A stretch of DNA of 33,893 nucleotides from Planctomycetota bacterium (GCA_022566725.1 JADFIM010000002.1:1-33893), one strand, 5' to 3'; shown: positions 8,917 through 18,619, counted from the first letter of the stretch. Made by a program: numbers and translations. Notes: generated from the sequence alone by a model not told the origin.

Positions 8917-10110
8917 CTATTCCACCACTCGGCCGATGATGCGCAGTTGCGCGGTATAGCCTGAGGCGTTCAACGTGAGTATCCCGTACAGCAGACCGGG
9001 CTTGGCCTGGACCGGCGTGATGCGAATTCGGAACTGGAGGAACTGGCCGTCTTGCTGTGCCTCGAGAAGCTGGGCCTCAAGGAACGGTGAATCGCTGGTT
9101 ACACCGGCCGTCATCGGATCGGGCGTATATCGCTCAACGAACTCGATCTTGGTGGCTACCTCAAACGGGTCGCCATCGCGCACCTCGCCCACGAGGATTC
9201 TCTGATCTTTCGGCACCCACGGCCGGCCGTGCGGTCGAGTCGGCTGCGTGGACTCGTGGCGAACTCGAACATCCACGACCGGGCAGTCCGCCCGGTCCGT
9301 CTCGATGACCCAGAACCATGGGAGAGAGGCCTCATTGAGCCGGTCCAAATCCCATCGGATCGTGTACGCACTGGCCGGCGGGTCGGTGGCGGGATCGAAG
9401 CCGATGAACTGGGGCGGCTCGCCGTGTGATCCCAGAATGCGAAACGGCTTGCCGTCCGTAGATTCCACGCGCAGTTCGCCTGAGGTCGTGTGCACCCATT
9501 CGTTGGCAACCCGTTCGGACGCCCGAATGTACGGCGGGGTGACGCGAATCGGCAAGCTGACCTCAGCCGTGAAGTAATACACCGCGAAGGTCTCGGTATA
9601 CCCCTCAAACACGATGCTGATCTTCTCCTTCTTCTCACCAAGTCCCGATTTCATATTCATTGTGGTGCTGAACTCGGTGAATCCGCCCGGCAGGATCTCC
9701 CGGCCGGCGAGGTTCTCGGCGACCGTGCAGCCACAACTCGTTATCGACCTGACGATCTTGAGCGGTTCTTGGCCAACATTCCAGATCTTGACCAACCCTG
9801 TGCCGGTTCCGCCCGGGGGGAGGTTGCCGAAGTCGAGCTGGGGGGGTTCGAATTCGACCGGCGGCCAGCCGGGGGGGTTGTCCTCGACCGATGACCGCAC
9901 GGGAATCGACCCAAGGTTGGGATTGCCAGCCGGCTTCACCTCGGATGGGTCAGGGTTCGAGCTTGTGACAGGGTTAGTCTCCGCTCCACAGCCGGCGATG
10001 CCGACCAACATCAACAACGTGACCATCAAAGCCCGCACAGTGATCGCGATCCGCCGGCCGGTCATCAGTCGCTGCAATCGCACCTCAACAGATTTGGTTC
10101 GCCCATGCAT
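8917..10110 (-). CDS. DUF1573 domain lipoprotein
   Basis: Lipobox-like LVGIAGC; FGNLPPGGTGTGLVKIWNVGQEPLKIVRSITSCGCTVAE matches the DUF1573 pattern. Confidence 0.75.
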   Translation of the reverse strand: MHGRTKSVEVRLQRLMTGRRIAITVRALMVTLLMLVGIAGCGAETNPVTSSNPDPSEVKPAGNPNLGSIPVRSSVEDNPPGWPPVEFEPPQLDFGNLPPGGTGTGLVKIWNVGQEPLKIVRSITSCGCTVAENLAGREILPGGFTEFSTTMNMKSGLGEKKEKISIVFEGYTETFAVYYFTAEVSLPIRVTPPYIRASERVANEWVHTTSGELRVESTDGKPFRILGSHGEPPQFIGFDPATDPPASAYTIRWDLDRLNEASLPWFWVIETDRADCPVVDVRVRHESTQPTRPHGRPWVPKDQRILVGEVRDGDPFEVATKIEFVERYTPDPMTAGVTSDSPFLEAQLLEAQQDGQFLQFRIRITPVQAKPGLLYGILTLNASGYTAQLRIIGRVVE

Positions 10111-10124
10111 CGGACGTACTCCGA

Positions 10125-11396
10125 TCAGCCGCTGGTATCGACGGCTTCCGTCAGCGGCTGCGCTTGGGGTTTCGCCTCACCGTTGGGCAGGTGCGCCCCG
10201 GCGATCTTCGGGAAATACTCGCCCTTCCAGCTTTCCGGATATTCCTGATCGTCCAGCTCCAACGCCGCCTTGGTCGGATACAGTGGGCGGAAGGTATCGC
10301 ACATCACCGCCAGCTCGTTGGTCCACTGCTTGCCGAGCGACAGCTCAACGGTACCCGGATGTGGGCCGTGGGGGATGCCTTGGGGGTGCAGGGTGATCGA
10401 GCCGATTTCGATCCCCTTACGGGCCTTGTAGTTCCCGTCAACGTAGTACAGGACTTCGTCGGAGTCGATGTTGGAGTGGTTGTAGGGGATGGGAATCGCT
10501 TGGGGGTGCCAGTCGAGCGCGCGCGGGCAGAATGAGCAGATCACGAAGTTGTGTGCCTCGAACGTCTGGTGCGTCGGCGGCGGCATGTGATGCTTGCCCG
10601 TAATCGGACTGAAATCGTCGATGTTGAACCGGTACGGGTAGTAGCAGCCGTCCCAGCCGACCACGTCCAGCGGGTGATAGTCGTAGATGTAGCTGTGTAC
10701 GCGGTCGCGGGCCTTGATCCTCACCTCGAATTGGCCCGCTTCGTCGTACGTCAACGGAAGCTCAGGCGGGCGCAGATCGCGCTCGCAGTACGGGGCATGC
10801 TCCAGGAACTGGGCGGTCTTCTTCGACAGGTATCGCGGCGGGGGCAAGATATGCGAGCCGTTGGCCGTCTCGATCACCAGGAACTTTGGCTTCGGCTCGC
10901 CCTCGGCGGGCTTGTCGAACTCCATCTTGTACGTGGCGCCTTTGGGGATAATGATGTAGTCCTTGGGGCGAAAGTTCAGCGTGCCGAAGGAGCTGTACAC
11001 CGTGCCCGAGCCGTAATGGATGAAGACGCACTCGTCGCCCATACCGTTCTTGTAGTGGTAGTTCATCGCCTCGGCGGGTGCGCAGAGGCTCATTTCGCAA
11101 TCGGCGTTGCCGAACAGTACCACTCGCCCAGTGATCGGATCGCCTTTCGGCTTCATCGGCATCGTCTTGAGATGCCGCATCCGCATCGTGTCGGTCTCGA
11201 CGTACTCGGGCTTCGTCGAATAGAGCGTCTTCCAACCGGTGACCTGCGTCGGCGGATGGATGTGGTACAGCGTGGTGGTGGGCCCAACGAATCCCTCTGT
11301 GCCAAAGACCTCCTCGGAATACAACGCACCGTCGGGGCGACGAAACTGAATGTGCCGCTTGGGCGGCAATTGACCGAGCTTGAAGTAGTAGGGCAT
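10125..11396 (-). CDS. hmgA: Homogentisate 1,2-dioxygenase
   Basis: PYYFKLGQLPPKRHIQFR; DECVFIHYGSGTVYSSFGTLNFRPKDYIIIPKGATYKMEF; LHPQGIPHGPHPG metal-binding region. Confidence 0.9.
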   Translation of the reverse strand: MPYYFKLGQLPPKRHIQFRRPDGALYSEEVFGTEGFVGPTTTLYHIHPPTQVTGWKTLYSTKPEYVETDTMRMRHLKTMPMKPKGDPITGRVVLFGNADCEMSLCAPAEAMNYHYKNGMGDECVFIHYGSGTVYSSFGTLNFRPKDYIIIPKGATYKMEFDKPAEGEPKPKFLVIETANGSHILPPPRYLSKKTAQFLEHAPYCERDLRPPELPLTYDEAGQFEVRIKARDRVHSYIYDYHPLDVVGWDGCYYPYRFNIDDFSPITGKHHMPPPTHQTFEAHNFVICSFCPRALDWHPQAIPIPYNHSNIDSDEVLYYVDGNYKARKGIEIGSITLHPQGIPHGPHPGTVELSLGKQWTNELAVMCDTFRPLYPTKAALELDDQEYPESWKGEYFPKIAGAHLPNGEAKPQAQPLTEAVDTSG

Positions 11397-11505
11397 GGGG
11401 CTTGCTCCTCGGCAATCTGCTCGAATTCGACCCCTATTGTAGCGGGATCGTCTGCTGAGGACGGGTTGAGTTGAGCGAGCCGCGCCGTCCTCAGCCTCGG
11501 CCCGC

Positions 11506-12105
11506 CTATGAGGCGCGGAGGCGGGGAAGGAAGCGCCCGGTGCGGCTCATGTACGCGCGGTACTCATCGCCGAACTTCGCGATCAGATTCGCCTCTTCCC
11601 TGGAGGTTCGCGCCCGCAGCACAGCGAAGGCCAGCCCGCACATGAGCAATATGAACCAGTTGGCGGTGAGCAGAACATAGGCGGCGCACAGCACCACACC
11701 GGACGAGTACAGCGGATGCCGAACCCAGCGGTAAGGGCCGCCTGTCACCAGGGTGTGATGCGATCTCGTCCGCGCAGTACGAGTGACGTTGGCTCCAAGG
11801 TGTCGCAGCGTCCAAAACAACAGACCCAGCACGATCAGACCGAATAGTCCGCCGAGCAATCGCAGCTGCGGCACAAGTTCAAGCTGCGACCATGCCATCC
11901 ACTTGGGATTGATGAGATAGGTCACGACACTCGCCATTGCTCCGAAGCCAAACAGCGACAACAAGGTGTCAATCGCGAGTCCATTCTCGCGTGGCGAGAT
12001 GGGTCCGCCGGACTTGGCCCCTTTGCGGCGAAAGTAGATGCTTATGCCGGCGCCGCTGACGATGATCGCCAACAACACCCATCTGTACACGTTCTCATCG
12101 ATCAT
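11506..12105 (-). CDS. Isoprenylcysteine carboxyl methyltransferase (ICMT/PEMT) family protein
   Basis: LVTGGPYRWVRHPLYSSGVVL...EEANLIAKFGDEYRAYMSRTGRFLP is the ICMT-family C-terminal motif. Confidence 0.85.
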   Translation of the reverse strand: MIDENVYRWVLLAIIVSGAGISIYFRRKGAKSGGPISPRENGLAIDTLLSLFGFGAMASVVTYLINPKWMAWSQLELVPQLRLLGGLFGLIVLGLLFWTLRHLGANVTRTARTRSHHTLVTGGPYRWVRHPLYSSGVVLCAAYVLLTANWFILLMCGLAFAVLRARTSREEANLIAKFGDEYRAYMSRTGRFLPRLRAS

Positions 12106-12155
12106 GTGAGCTCATCCCGCACCGCATACTGTCGCGCGGTCATGCGTTTCGACGG

Positions 12156-12401
12156 TCATGCGGCCGTCTCGACGTATTCCGCCGTTGCCGATGGCTTGGG
12201 GATCGCCTGGCCGTCCTCTTTCATACCCTGCAGATGCAGTTCGATCGCCTCGGTGATACGCTTCCGCACAAGCGGTTGCGTCCGACCGGTTGCTACACAG
12301 CCGGGCAGATCAGGAACGTACGCAGAAAAGTTTCTATTCGCCTTTTCGATAACGACCGCGTACCGCAGTGAGTTCGCGCGCTTCGATTTCATCAACATCA
12401 T
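12156..12401 (-). CDS. HicB-family antitoxin-like protein (no HicA seen)
   Basis: RYAVVIEKANRNFSAYVPDLPGCVATGRTQPLVRKRITEAIELHLQGMKEDGQAIPKP. Confidence 0.88.
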   Translation of the reverse strand: MMLMKSKRANSLRYAVVIEKANRNFSAYVPDLPGCVATGRTQPLVRKRITEAIELHLQGMKEDGQAIPKPSATAEYVETAA

Positions 12402-12419
12402 TTACTCTGGGGGAGCTTT

Positions 12420-12513
<94 letters not shown>

Positions 12514-12747
12514 TCATCCGGCCTTGCCATCCTTCTCGTCGATTCGCCTGACGTGATAGTGCCCGTGTTCATCGGGGACCGATTCGTAGATCCAGCCCAT
12601 CTTCTCGGCAAAAGCGTCGGCTCGCTCGCGAATGTAAGCGTCCCGCTGTTCGGCGGTCATGCCCTTGGTCTCCCCCGCGACCCGGGCCTGAATCTGCCGC
12701 TTCATTTGAACACAGTCAAAGTCGTTCTTCGTCTTTGCCATAGACAA
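12514..12747 (-). CDS. Putative antitoxin partner of the PIN protein
   Basis: Small protein with FDCVQMKRQIQARVAGETKGMTAEQRDAYIRERADAF; start overlaps the 3' end of the PIN ORF; stop directly abuts the hppD repeat. Confidence 0.65.
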   Translation of the reverse strand: MSMAKTKNDFDCVQMKRQIQARVAGETKGMTAEQRDAYIRERADAFAEKMGWIYESVPDEHGHYHVRRIDEKDGKAG

Positions 12748-13201
12748 TCTCTGGGGGGGAGTGGATGCTCAGCGATCGGTAGTTCAGCCGCAGGTTGACG
12801 GCATTGAATCCACGTATCCTATCGTAGTTGACAATGTGCCGGAAGTTCCAACTGACCAACAGATCGGCATTATGGGCTGTCGCGATGGCCACATGAGTCG
12901 CATCATCAAACGATCCCGTCCCGAGGACTCCGGCATCGAGATAGGCTTGGCGCAGTTCGGCAACATCGGGCGTTATCGGGCAACGGATGATTCGATCGTC
13001 GGATAGGCTGGCAACGATCTCCTGAACGTGATCCGGCGCGAGTGCTAACTCCGCTTCGGTCGTCGCGCCCAGCAGCACGAGAAACCGTCCGGCGTTGACT
13101 CCCTCGAAGAATCGCTTGCTTGAATCCTGAAATCGTTCCTCGAAGCATCCGCCGAATACGGACGTATCGGCGTAAGCGCGGATCGGACGAGTAGAGGTCA
13201 C
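12716..13201 (-). CDS. PIN-domain toxin-like protein (GTG start)
   Basis: RAYADTSVFGGCFEERFQDSSKRFFEGV...SFDDATHVAIATAHNADLLVSWNFRHIVNYDRIRGFNAVN is typical of PIN. GTG start overlaps the hppD TGA. Confidence 0.85.
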   Translation of the reverse strand: MTSTRPIRAYADTSVFGGCFEERFQDSSKRFFEGVNAGRFLVLLGATTEAELALAPDHVQEIVASLSDDRIIRCPITPDVAELRQAYLDAGVLGTGSFDDATHVAIATAHNADLLVSWNFRHIVNYDRIRGFNAVNLRLNYRSLSIHSPPEIVYGKDEERL

Positions 13202-14394
13202 AGATTCCCTCGGCGGGCTTGTTCGAGCTCCAGCGACTCGAAGAGGGCCTTGAAGTTGCCTTTGCCGAAGCTCTGCGATCCGCGTCGGCAGATGATCTCG
13301 AAGAACAGCGTCGGGCGGTCCTGAAGCGGCTTGGTGAACAGTTGCAGCAGATACCCCTCGTCATCGGCGTCAACGAGGATGCCGAGGTCCCGGATGCGCT
13401 GGTGATCCTCCTTGATCTCCCATCCCATCTTGGACACGCGGTCCCAGACGGTCTGGTAGTACTCATCGGGGATGCGCAGAAAATCCACCCCCCGGCGGTG
13501 CAGCTCCGCCACGCTGGCCAGCTCATCATCGGTGCGGAAGGCCAGGTGCTGCACGCCCGGCTCATCATCGTGCCAGTCGAGGTACTCCTGAATCTGGCTC
13601 TTGCGTTTGCCGTGGGCCGGCTCGTTGATGGGCACCTTGATAGTGCCGAAACCTGAATCCATCACCTTGGACATCAGCGCCGAGTACTCCGTCGAGATGT
13701 CCTTGTCGTCGAAGTGCTTGAACTGCTTGAAGCCGAGCACATCTTCATACCACTTCACCCAATGGTTCATCTTCCCCAGCTCGACGTTGCCCACGCAGTG
13801 ATCGACGTACATCAGCCCACAGGGATGGGCCTGGTTGTACTCGTTGAGCGCAAATGACTCCACGGGCTCGAACCTGGGCATGAATGGGCCGCCGCCCTGA
13901 ATGTTCTCCAGTTTGTACCGGCCGTTGCGGGAGACGAAACTGTGGACACATCGGCCGAAGGTCTTGATCCCGGCGATGACGACCGTGCCGTCCCCGGAAT
14001 CGTCAGTCATCTCGACGGGTTCGTAGGCAGGTTCCCCGCCGTTCTTGATGGCCTGTTCGTAGGCGGCAGCCGCGTCGCGGACGGTGAAGGCGATGTCCTT
14101 GATCCCGTCGCCGTGGCGCATCACCTCGCGCTGGGCGGCGTGGTCTTTGTGCAACCCGGTGCTCAACACCAAACGAATGTTGCCCTGGGTGAGCAGGTAG
14201 CTGGCTTCCTCGCGGCAACCGGTGGTGAGGTCCGCAAGCTGCGCGACCTGGAAGCCGAAACAGTGCGCGTAGAAATACGCCGCTTGCTTGGCGTTGCCGA
14301 CGTAGAACCGCACGTGATCTACGTCGATCAGTCGCAGCGGATCGGTTTCTGGGGCGGTCTTGGGCCTTGACGACGGTGTGCTGGCGGTGGTCAT
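13198..14394 (-). CDS. hppD: 4-hydroxyphenylpyruvate dioxygenase
   Basis: Two VOC domains: LRLIDVDHVRFYVGNAKQAAYFYAHCFGFQ; YVDHCVGNVELGKMNHWVKWYEDVLGFKQF; GVQHLAFRTDD; LLQLFTKPLQDRPTLFFEIICRRG. Confidence 0.95.
   Translation of the reverse strand: MTTASTPSSRPKTAPETDPLRLIDVDHVRFYVGNAKQAAYFYAHCFGFQVAQLADLTTGCREEASYLLTQGNIRLVLSTGLHKDHAAQREVMRHGDGIKDIAFTVRDAAAAYEQAIKNGGEPAYEPVEMTDDSGDGTVVIAGIKTFGRCVHSFVSRNGRYKLENIQGGGPFMPRFEPVESFALNEYNQAHPCGLMYVDHCVGNVELGKMNHWVKWYEDVLGFKQFKHFDDKDISTEYSALMSKVMDSGFGTIKVPINEPAHGKRKSQIQEYLDWHDDEPGVQHLAFRTDDELASVAELHRRGVDFLRIPDEYYQTVWDRVSKMGWEIKEDHQRIRDLGILVDADDEGYLLQLFTKPLQDRPTLFFEIICRRGSQSFGKGNFKALFESLELEQARRGNL
13200..13293 (-). repeat. hppD 3' end, direct repeat copy 1
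   Basis: Same 94-nt unit as 12420-12513, offset exactly 780 nt. Confidence 0.97.
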
Positions 14395-14671
14395 GGGAGT
14401 CGATCTCCTGGATCTGGGGCGGTCGCCCGCCATTTGCGGCGATGGCACAACACGCTTGGCGTATGATATGGGCCGCCACCGGCTCGGGGCATGACCATGG
14501 GCCCTGTTGGCCTAATTGCAGCGGGGCCAGGTCTGAACCCGCCTCGGCTCTGGCGAATCATGGCCAGTCGGGCGGCGGTAGGGACGTGTCCGAGCGACTT
14601 GACCGGCGGGCCTGAACGGCCGGGGGGAGTTAGGGTACACTGCTTGACCATTTTAGAGAAAGGATAATGTC

Positions 14672-16258
14672 ATGGGTGTAGTCATTGTCGTCGGGCTGGG
14701 ATTGGCTATCGCGATTGTTGTGGCAGCGGTGAAATATCCCGCCGCGAGCCCCCGTGCCACCGCCAGCCTCCGTGCCGGAGCGGGGGTGGTGGCGTTGTTC
14801 GTATTGGCTGTGTCGGTCGTGATGAGCTCGGTTCGGTACGTCGGCGAAGATTTCGCGGGGATCGTCATCAAGAACATCGCCGTCAAGGACCTTCCCCAGG
14901 GGCAGATCATCGCCACCCAGGGCGAGAAAGGGCCTCAAGCCAAGATCCTCGGTCCCGGCTGGAAGTTCGGCTACTGGCCGGTCATCTACGACATCGAGAA
15001 AGACCGCGTGATCGAAATCAAGGAAGGCCAAGTCGGCCTCATGACGACGACGGACGGACGGCCGCTGCCGCTGGGTGAGATCTACGCCCCGGAATGGTCG
15101 CAGGAGGAGTTCCAAAAGATGCTCGGTGCCGAGTATTTTCTCGGGCCCGCCCAGGGATACAAAGGACCGCAGGCATCCGTGCTCACACCCGGCAAGTACC
15201 GGCTGAACACCCGGCTGTTCCATGTCGAGATTGTCCCGGTGACGAACATCGAAAAGGCGACGGTCGGCGTGGTCAAGGCCAACGTCGGCGAGAAGGCACC
15301 CGCGACAACGGACATGGCCATCGTCGACCGCGGGCAACGAGGCATCTGGCGCCAGCCACTAATGCCAGATAAATACTATCTGAACACGAAGGCGTTGCAG
15401 ATGACGATTGTCTCCACCGAAGCGCAGGTCATGCGATACACCAAGGCCGCGCAGGCCGGCGAGGAGCGGGAGATCACGGTCCGCTCCTCAGACGGTTTCA
15501 CCTTCCCGGTCGATGTCCGCGTGGAGTACGAGATCACACCCGACGACGCGGCGATCGTCGTTGCGAGGTTCGGTGGCGACTGGGAACGGATGCAGAATCG
15601 CTTGAACTCCGCGGTTCGGGCGATCTTCCGCAACAACGCCGAGGGCGTCAAGGCCCTGGACTACGTGCAGCAGCGATCGCTGCAGGAGTCACAGTCGCTG
15701 CTGCTGCTGGCCGCGGAAATGTCGAAGGTCGGCGTGACCGTGACCGCAGTCCGCATCGGCGACGTTGGCGATGAGCAGACGCTTGGCGCGCTGTTGAAGA
15801 CCCAGACCGATCGTGAAATCGCACTTCAGGAGCAGGTCACCTTCCAGGAGCAGCAGCGGGCGGCGGAGCAGCAAAAGGCGTTGTCCCGAACCCAGCAGGA
15901 AGCGGAGGAAGAACGGCGTTTGGCGACCGCGATGTATGAAGTCCAGATCGCCGAGCAGGACAAAGAGCGCCGCATCATCGAAGCGGGCGCCGAAGCCGAG
16001 GCGATCCGGATCAAGGCCGAGGCACAGGCCGAGGCCTATCGCGTCATTGCCCTGCAGATCGGCTCGGGCAACGCGGCGCTGCTCGAACTGCTCAAGATCG
16101 TCGGCGAGCGCGGCATCAACATCACCCCCCGCGTCATGGTCGTCGGCTCGAATGGTGGAAATGTCGGCACAGGGGGATCAACCGAAGCCACGGCTCTCAT
16201 CGGCACTATGCTCGACACCATGATCAGCCGCCAGGAGCCATCCGCCAAGCCTCAGTAG
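14672..16258 (+). CDS. SPFH/Band 7 (flotillin-like) domain protein
   Basis: N-terminal TM segments; SPFH-like EREITVRSSDGFTFPVDVRVEYEITPDDA; long Glu/Gln/Ala-rich coiled coil; GITITPR-like C-terminus. Confidence 0.85.
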   Translation: MGVVIVVGLGLAIAIVVAAVKYPAASPRATASLRAGAGVVALFVLAVSVVMSSVRYVGEDFAGIVIKNIAVKDLPQGQIIATQGEKGPQAKILGPGWKFGYWPVIYDIEKDRVIEIKEGQVGLMTTTDGRPLPLGEIYAPEWSQEEFQKMLGAEYFLGPAQGYKGPQASVLTPGKYRLNTRLFHVEIVPVTNIEKATVGVVKANVGEKAPATTDMAIVDRGQRGIWRQPLMPDKYYLNTKALQMTIVSTEAQVMRYTKAAQAGEEREITVRSSDGFTFPVDVRVEYEITPDDAAIVVARFGGDWERMQNRLNSAVRAIFRNNAEGVKALDYVQQRSLQESQSLLLLAAEMSKVGVTVTAVRIGDVGDEQTLGALLKTQTDREIALQEQVTFQEQQRAAEQQKALSRTQQEAEEERRLATAMYEVQIAEQDKERRIIEAGAEAEAIRIKAEAQAEAYRVIALQIGSGNAALLELLKIVGERGINITPRVMVVGSNGGNVGTGGSTEATALIGTMLDTMISRQEPSAKPQ

Positions 16259-16406
16259 CAACCGGCTTCAACGCGCAAGATTGAAAGAGAGCAAATCCCC
16301 GGCCGGTTATCGCCGACCTCCATTCTTGGTCGGGGCTGTTACACCATCCGGTCCAACGCCAACCAGGCGGACCCGCGCAACGTCAACGGACTATTATCAC
16401 GGCGCC

Positions 16407-16724
16407 ATGGCTAAGGCGAAGTCGTCAATCAAATCGCTTGAAACCGTCGAGCCGATCGGCAATCGCGTCCTGATCCGCAAGGATGCGGACAAGAAAGTGA
16501 CCAAGGTCGGCATCCATCTGCCGGACAAAATCGAGATCCCCACCCTCACCGGCCGGATCGTCGCCGTCAGCGCCCAGGTGGAGCACGATGAAGACTATCC
16601 GATCAAGCAATACGACCGTGTGCTGTTCAACCCCAAGAACAGTCTCCCCGTCGATTTCGAAGGCGACAACCAGCTGTTTGTGATTCCGATCGAAGACGTG
16701 GTGGCGGTGTTTCGGAAAGAGTGA
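16407..16724 (+). CDS. GroES-like co-chaperone family protein
   Basis: VEPIGNRVLIRKDADKKVTKVGIHLPDKIEIPTLTGRIVAVS...QYDRVLFNPKNSLPVDFEGDNQLFVIPIEDVVAVF. Confidence 0.75.
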   Translation: MAKAKSSIKSLETVEPIGNRVLIRKDADKKVTKVGIHLPDKIEIPTLTGRIVAVSAQVEHDEDYPIKQYDRVLFNPKNSLPVDFEGDNQLFVIPIEDVVAVFRKE

Positions 16725-16763
16725 GGGGACTGCGTCCAGCACCCGGAGAGGGTTAGAGTGGGC

Positions 16764-16803
16764 CGATTCCCTCTCCCTTTGGGAGAGGGTTAGGGTGAGG
16801 GCG
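16764..16803. repeat. Hairpin-containing CCCTCTCCC(TTT)GGGAGAGGGTTAGGGTGAGGGCG repeat, left inverted copy
   Basis: Internal stem CCCTCTCCC/GGGAGAGGG; inverted relative to the copy at 17187-17226. Confidence 0.85.
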
Positions 16804-16811
16804 TCCTGAGC

Positions 16812-17231
16812 ATGTCGCATCGCATCGAACCATACACGTCACAGCACATGAAGACGCGCGCGAGGAAGCTCCGTCACGCCGGCTCCGTCCCCGAGCGCAT
16901 CTTGTGGGGCATGTTGCGAGCCCGCAGGCTTAGCGGCTTCAAATTCAGACGACAGCAGCCCATCGGTCCGTTCGTCGTAGACTTTTTCTGCGAAGAGGCC
17001 GAGCTTGTCGTAGAGCTCGACGGAGAATCGCATGTCGGCCAAGGCGAGATGGATGCGCAGCAAAGTGCCTTGCTCAGGAAGCGGGCCCTGCCCGTTATGC
17101 GGATAACCAACGACGATCTGTTGAATCATCGGGATGAAGTTGGCGAGGCAATCCTTCCAGCGGCGCAGCAGCCAAAGCACCGAAGCGCCCTCACCCCCAA
17201 CCCCTCTCCCAAGGGGAGAGGGGGGCAGTGA
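16812..17231 (+). CDS. DUF559 domain (VSR-like endonuclease fold) protein
   Basis: ARKLRHAGSVPERILWGMLRARRLSGFKFRRQQPIGPFVVDFFCEEAELVVELDGESH...LPVMRITNDDLLNHRDEVGEAIL. Confidence 0.9.
   Translation: MSHRIEPYTSQHMKTRARKLRHAGSVPERILWGMLRARRLSGFKFRRQQPIGPFVVDFFCEEAELVVELDGESHVGQGEMDAQQSALLRKRALPVMRITNDDLLNHRDEVGEAILPAAQQPKHRSALTPNPSPKGRGGQ
17187..17226. repeat. Right inverted copy of the hairpin repeat, encoding the DUF559 C-terminus SALTPNPSPKGRG
   Basis: CGCCCTCACCCCCAACCCCTCTCCCAAGGGGAGAGGGG; reverse complement aligns with 16764-16803. Confidence 0.85.
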
Positions 17232-18580
17232 TTGACTACACGCTACCGCTGGATCGACTGCCCGATCCCCTGCCGATCGAGCCGCTGACGAGGCCGTTTG
17301 ATGTCACCATCACGCCGCCGGGCTCCAAGAGCATCACCTGCCGGGCGTACATCCTGGCGGCGCTGGCCGAAGGCGAGTCACAGATCATTCGTCCGTTGCG
17401 AGCCGACGATACGGACACCCTGCTCAAGGCACTGTGTACGCTCGGCGCCGAGGCCCGTTGGGAAGGTGACAACGTGCACATCAACGGAGTGGGGGGACGG
17501 TTTCCCCGAGGCGGTCGCGTCAACCTCGGCGACGGCGGCGCTCCGACCCGCTTCATGATCGCCGCTGCGTGTCTTGCCGCAGAGCCGGTCATCGTCGATG
17601 CCAGCCCACGCATGCGCCTGCGCCCCATCGCCGAGGGTATTGACATGCTCCGCCAACTCGGCGCGAAGATCGAGTACGTCGATGACGACGGGCGATTGCC
17701 TGTCCGAGTCGTGCCGAGTGAGACATTCGTAGGAGGAGAGATCGACTATCGGGCGACGGTATCAAGTCAGTTCGTGTCCGCGGTTCTCTTGATTGCGACT
17801 TTTCTTGAGCGGGGAGCCACCTTCATCCTACATGATGAAATCACAAGTTCTCGTTATGTGAGCTTGACTGAGAGTGTTGTGAGTCAATGGGGCGTAGTTG
17901 TCACAGACCAGTGCTATGCCGAGTCAGACGGGAAGCGAGTATCGGAACCAAGATCTCCCGAGCTGAAAATCGGCCCGAGCGACCTTCGCGCAAGGGAGTA
18001 CGCCATCGAACCGGACGCAAGCAGCGCCGCATATTGGATGGTAGCTGTAGTGATTCTGCCGCACGCGAAGCTGTACCTACCGGGAATGTGCCGATCTTCG
18101 CTTCAGCCGGACATTGAGATTGTTGGCGTACTCGATGACCTGGGGGTCGATGTTCATGAGATCGAATCTGGATTCGGCATACGAGCACCGCAGCGGCTTC
18201 GGCGGGCAATTGATGTGGATGCTGCGAGCATGCCTGACGCGTCGATCGCTCTTGCCGTCGTCGCATACAAATCCGACAAGGCAAGTCGCCTCACCGGACT
18301 TGATACACTCCGCGTGAAGGAAACTGATCGGATCGCCGCGCTAGCCAACGAGCTGCGCAGGATCGGCTGCACGATCGAGACCACCGACGATTCGATCGCC
18401 ATCGATCCCTCGACCCGCCATGACAAACCCGTGGTGATCGAAACCTACAACGATCACCGCATGGCCATGGCGTTTGCGGTGCTCGGCCTCGCCCGGCCGG
18501 GGATTTCCATCAAGAACCCGGCCTGCGTGAGCAAGAGCTACCCGACGTTCTGGAAGGACTTCGCAAAGTTGTATCAGTAG
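17228..18580 (+). CDS. aroA: 3-phosphoshikimate 1-carboxyvinyltransferase (GTG start)
   Basis: PPGSKSITCRAYILAALAEG, GDGGAPTRFM, EYAIEPDASSAAYWM, LRVKETDRIAALANELRRIGC, YNDHRMAMAFAVLGL. Confidence 0.95.
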   Translation: MIDYTLPLDRLPDPLPIEPLTRPFDVTITPPGSKSITCRAYILAALAEGESQIIRPLRADDTDTLLKALCTLGAEARWEGDNVHINGVGGRFPRGGRVNLGDGGAPTRFMIAAACLAAEPVIVDASPRMRLRPIAEGIDMLRQLGAKIEYVDDDGRLPVRVVPSETFVGGEIDYRATVSSQFVSAVLLIATFLERGATFILHDEITSSRYVSLTESVVSQWGVVVTDQCYAESDGKRVSEPRSPELKIGPSDLRAREYAIEPDASSAAYWMVAVVILPHAKLYLPGMCRSSLQPDIEIVGVLDDLGVDVHEIESGFGIRAPQRLRRAIDVDAASMPDASIALAVVAYKSDKASRLTGLDTLRVKETDRIAALANELRRIGCTIETTDDSIAIDPSTRHDKPVVIETYNDHRMAMAFAVLGLARPGISIKNPACVSKSYPTFWKDFAKLYQ

Positions 18581-18590
18581 CGTGCCGCCG

Positions 18591-18619
18591 GAACCGCGGT
18601 CGAGGACGACGCGGCTCGC
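18591..18619 (+). repeat. Intergenic repeat copy 1: GAACCGCGGTCGAGGACGACGCGGCTCGC
   Basis: Near-identical to 18662-18690 and 20635-20663, same orientation. Confidence 0.8.

Noticed and set aside
10551-11474. 307-aa plus-strand ORF
   Set aside because: Shadow ORF opposite hmgA.
14630-15337. 235-aa minus-strand ORF
   Set aside because: Antisense to the SPFH gene; composition typical of a shadow frame.
16425-16820. 131-aa minus-strand ORF ending in ALTLTLSQRERE
   Set aside because: Antisense to the GroES-like gene; the recognisable peptide is just translation of the hairpin repeat.
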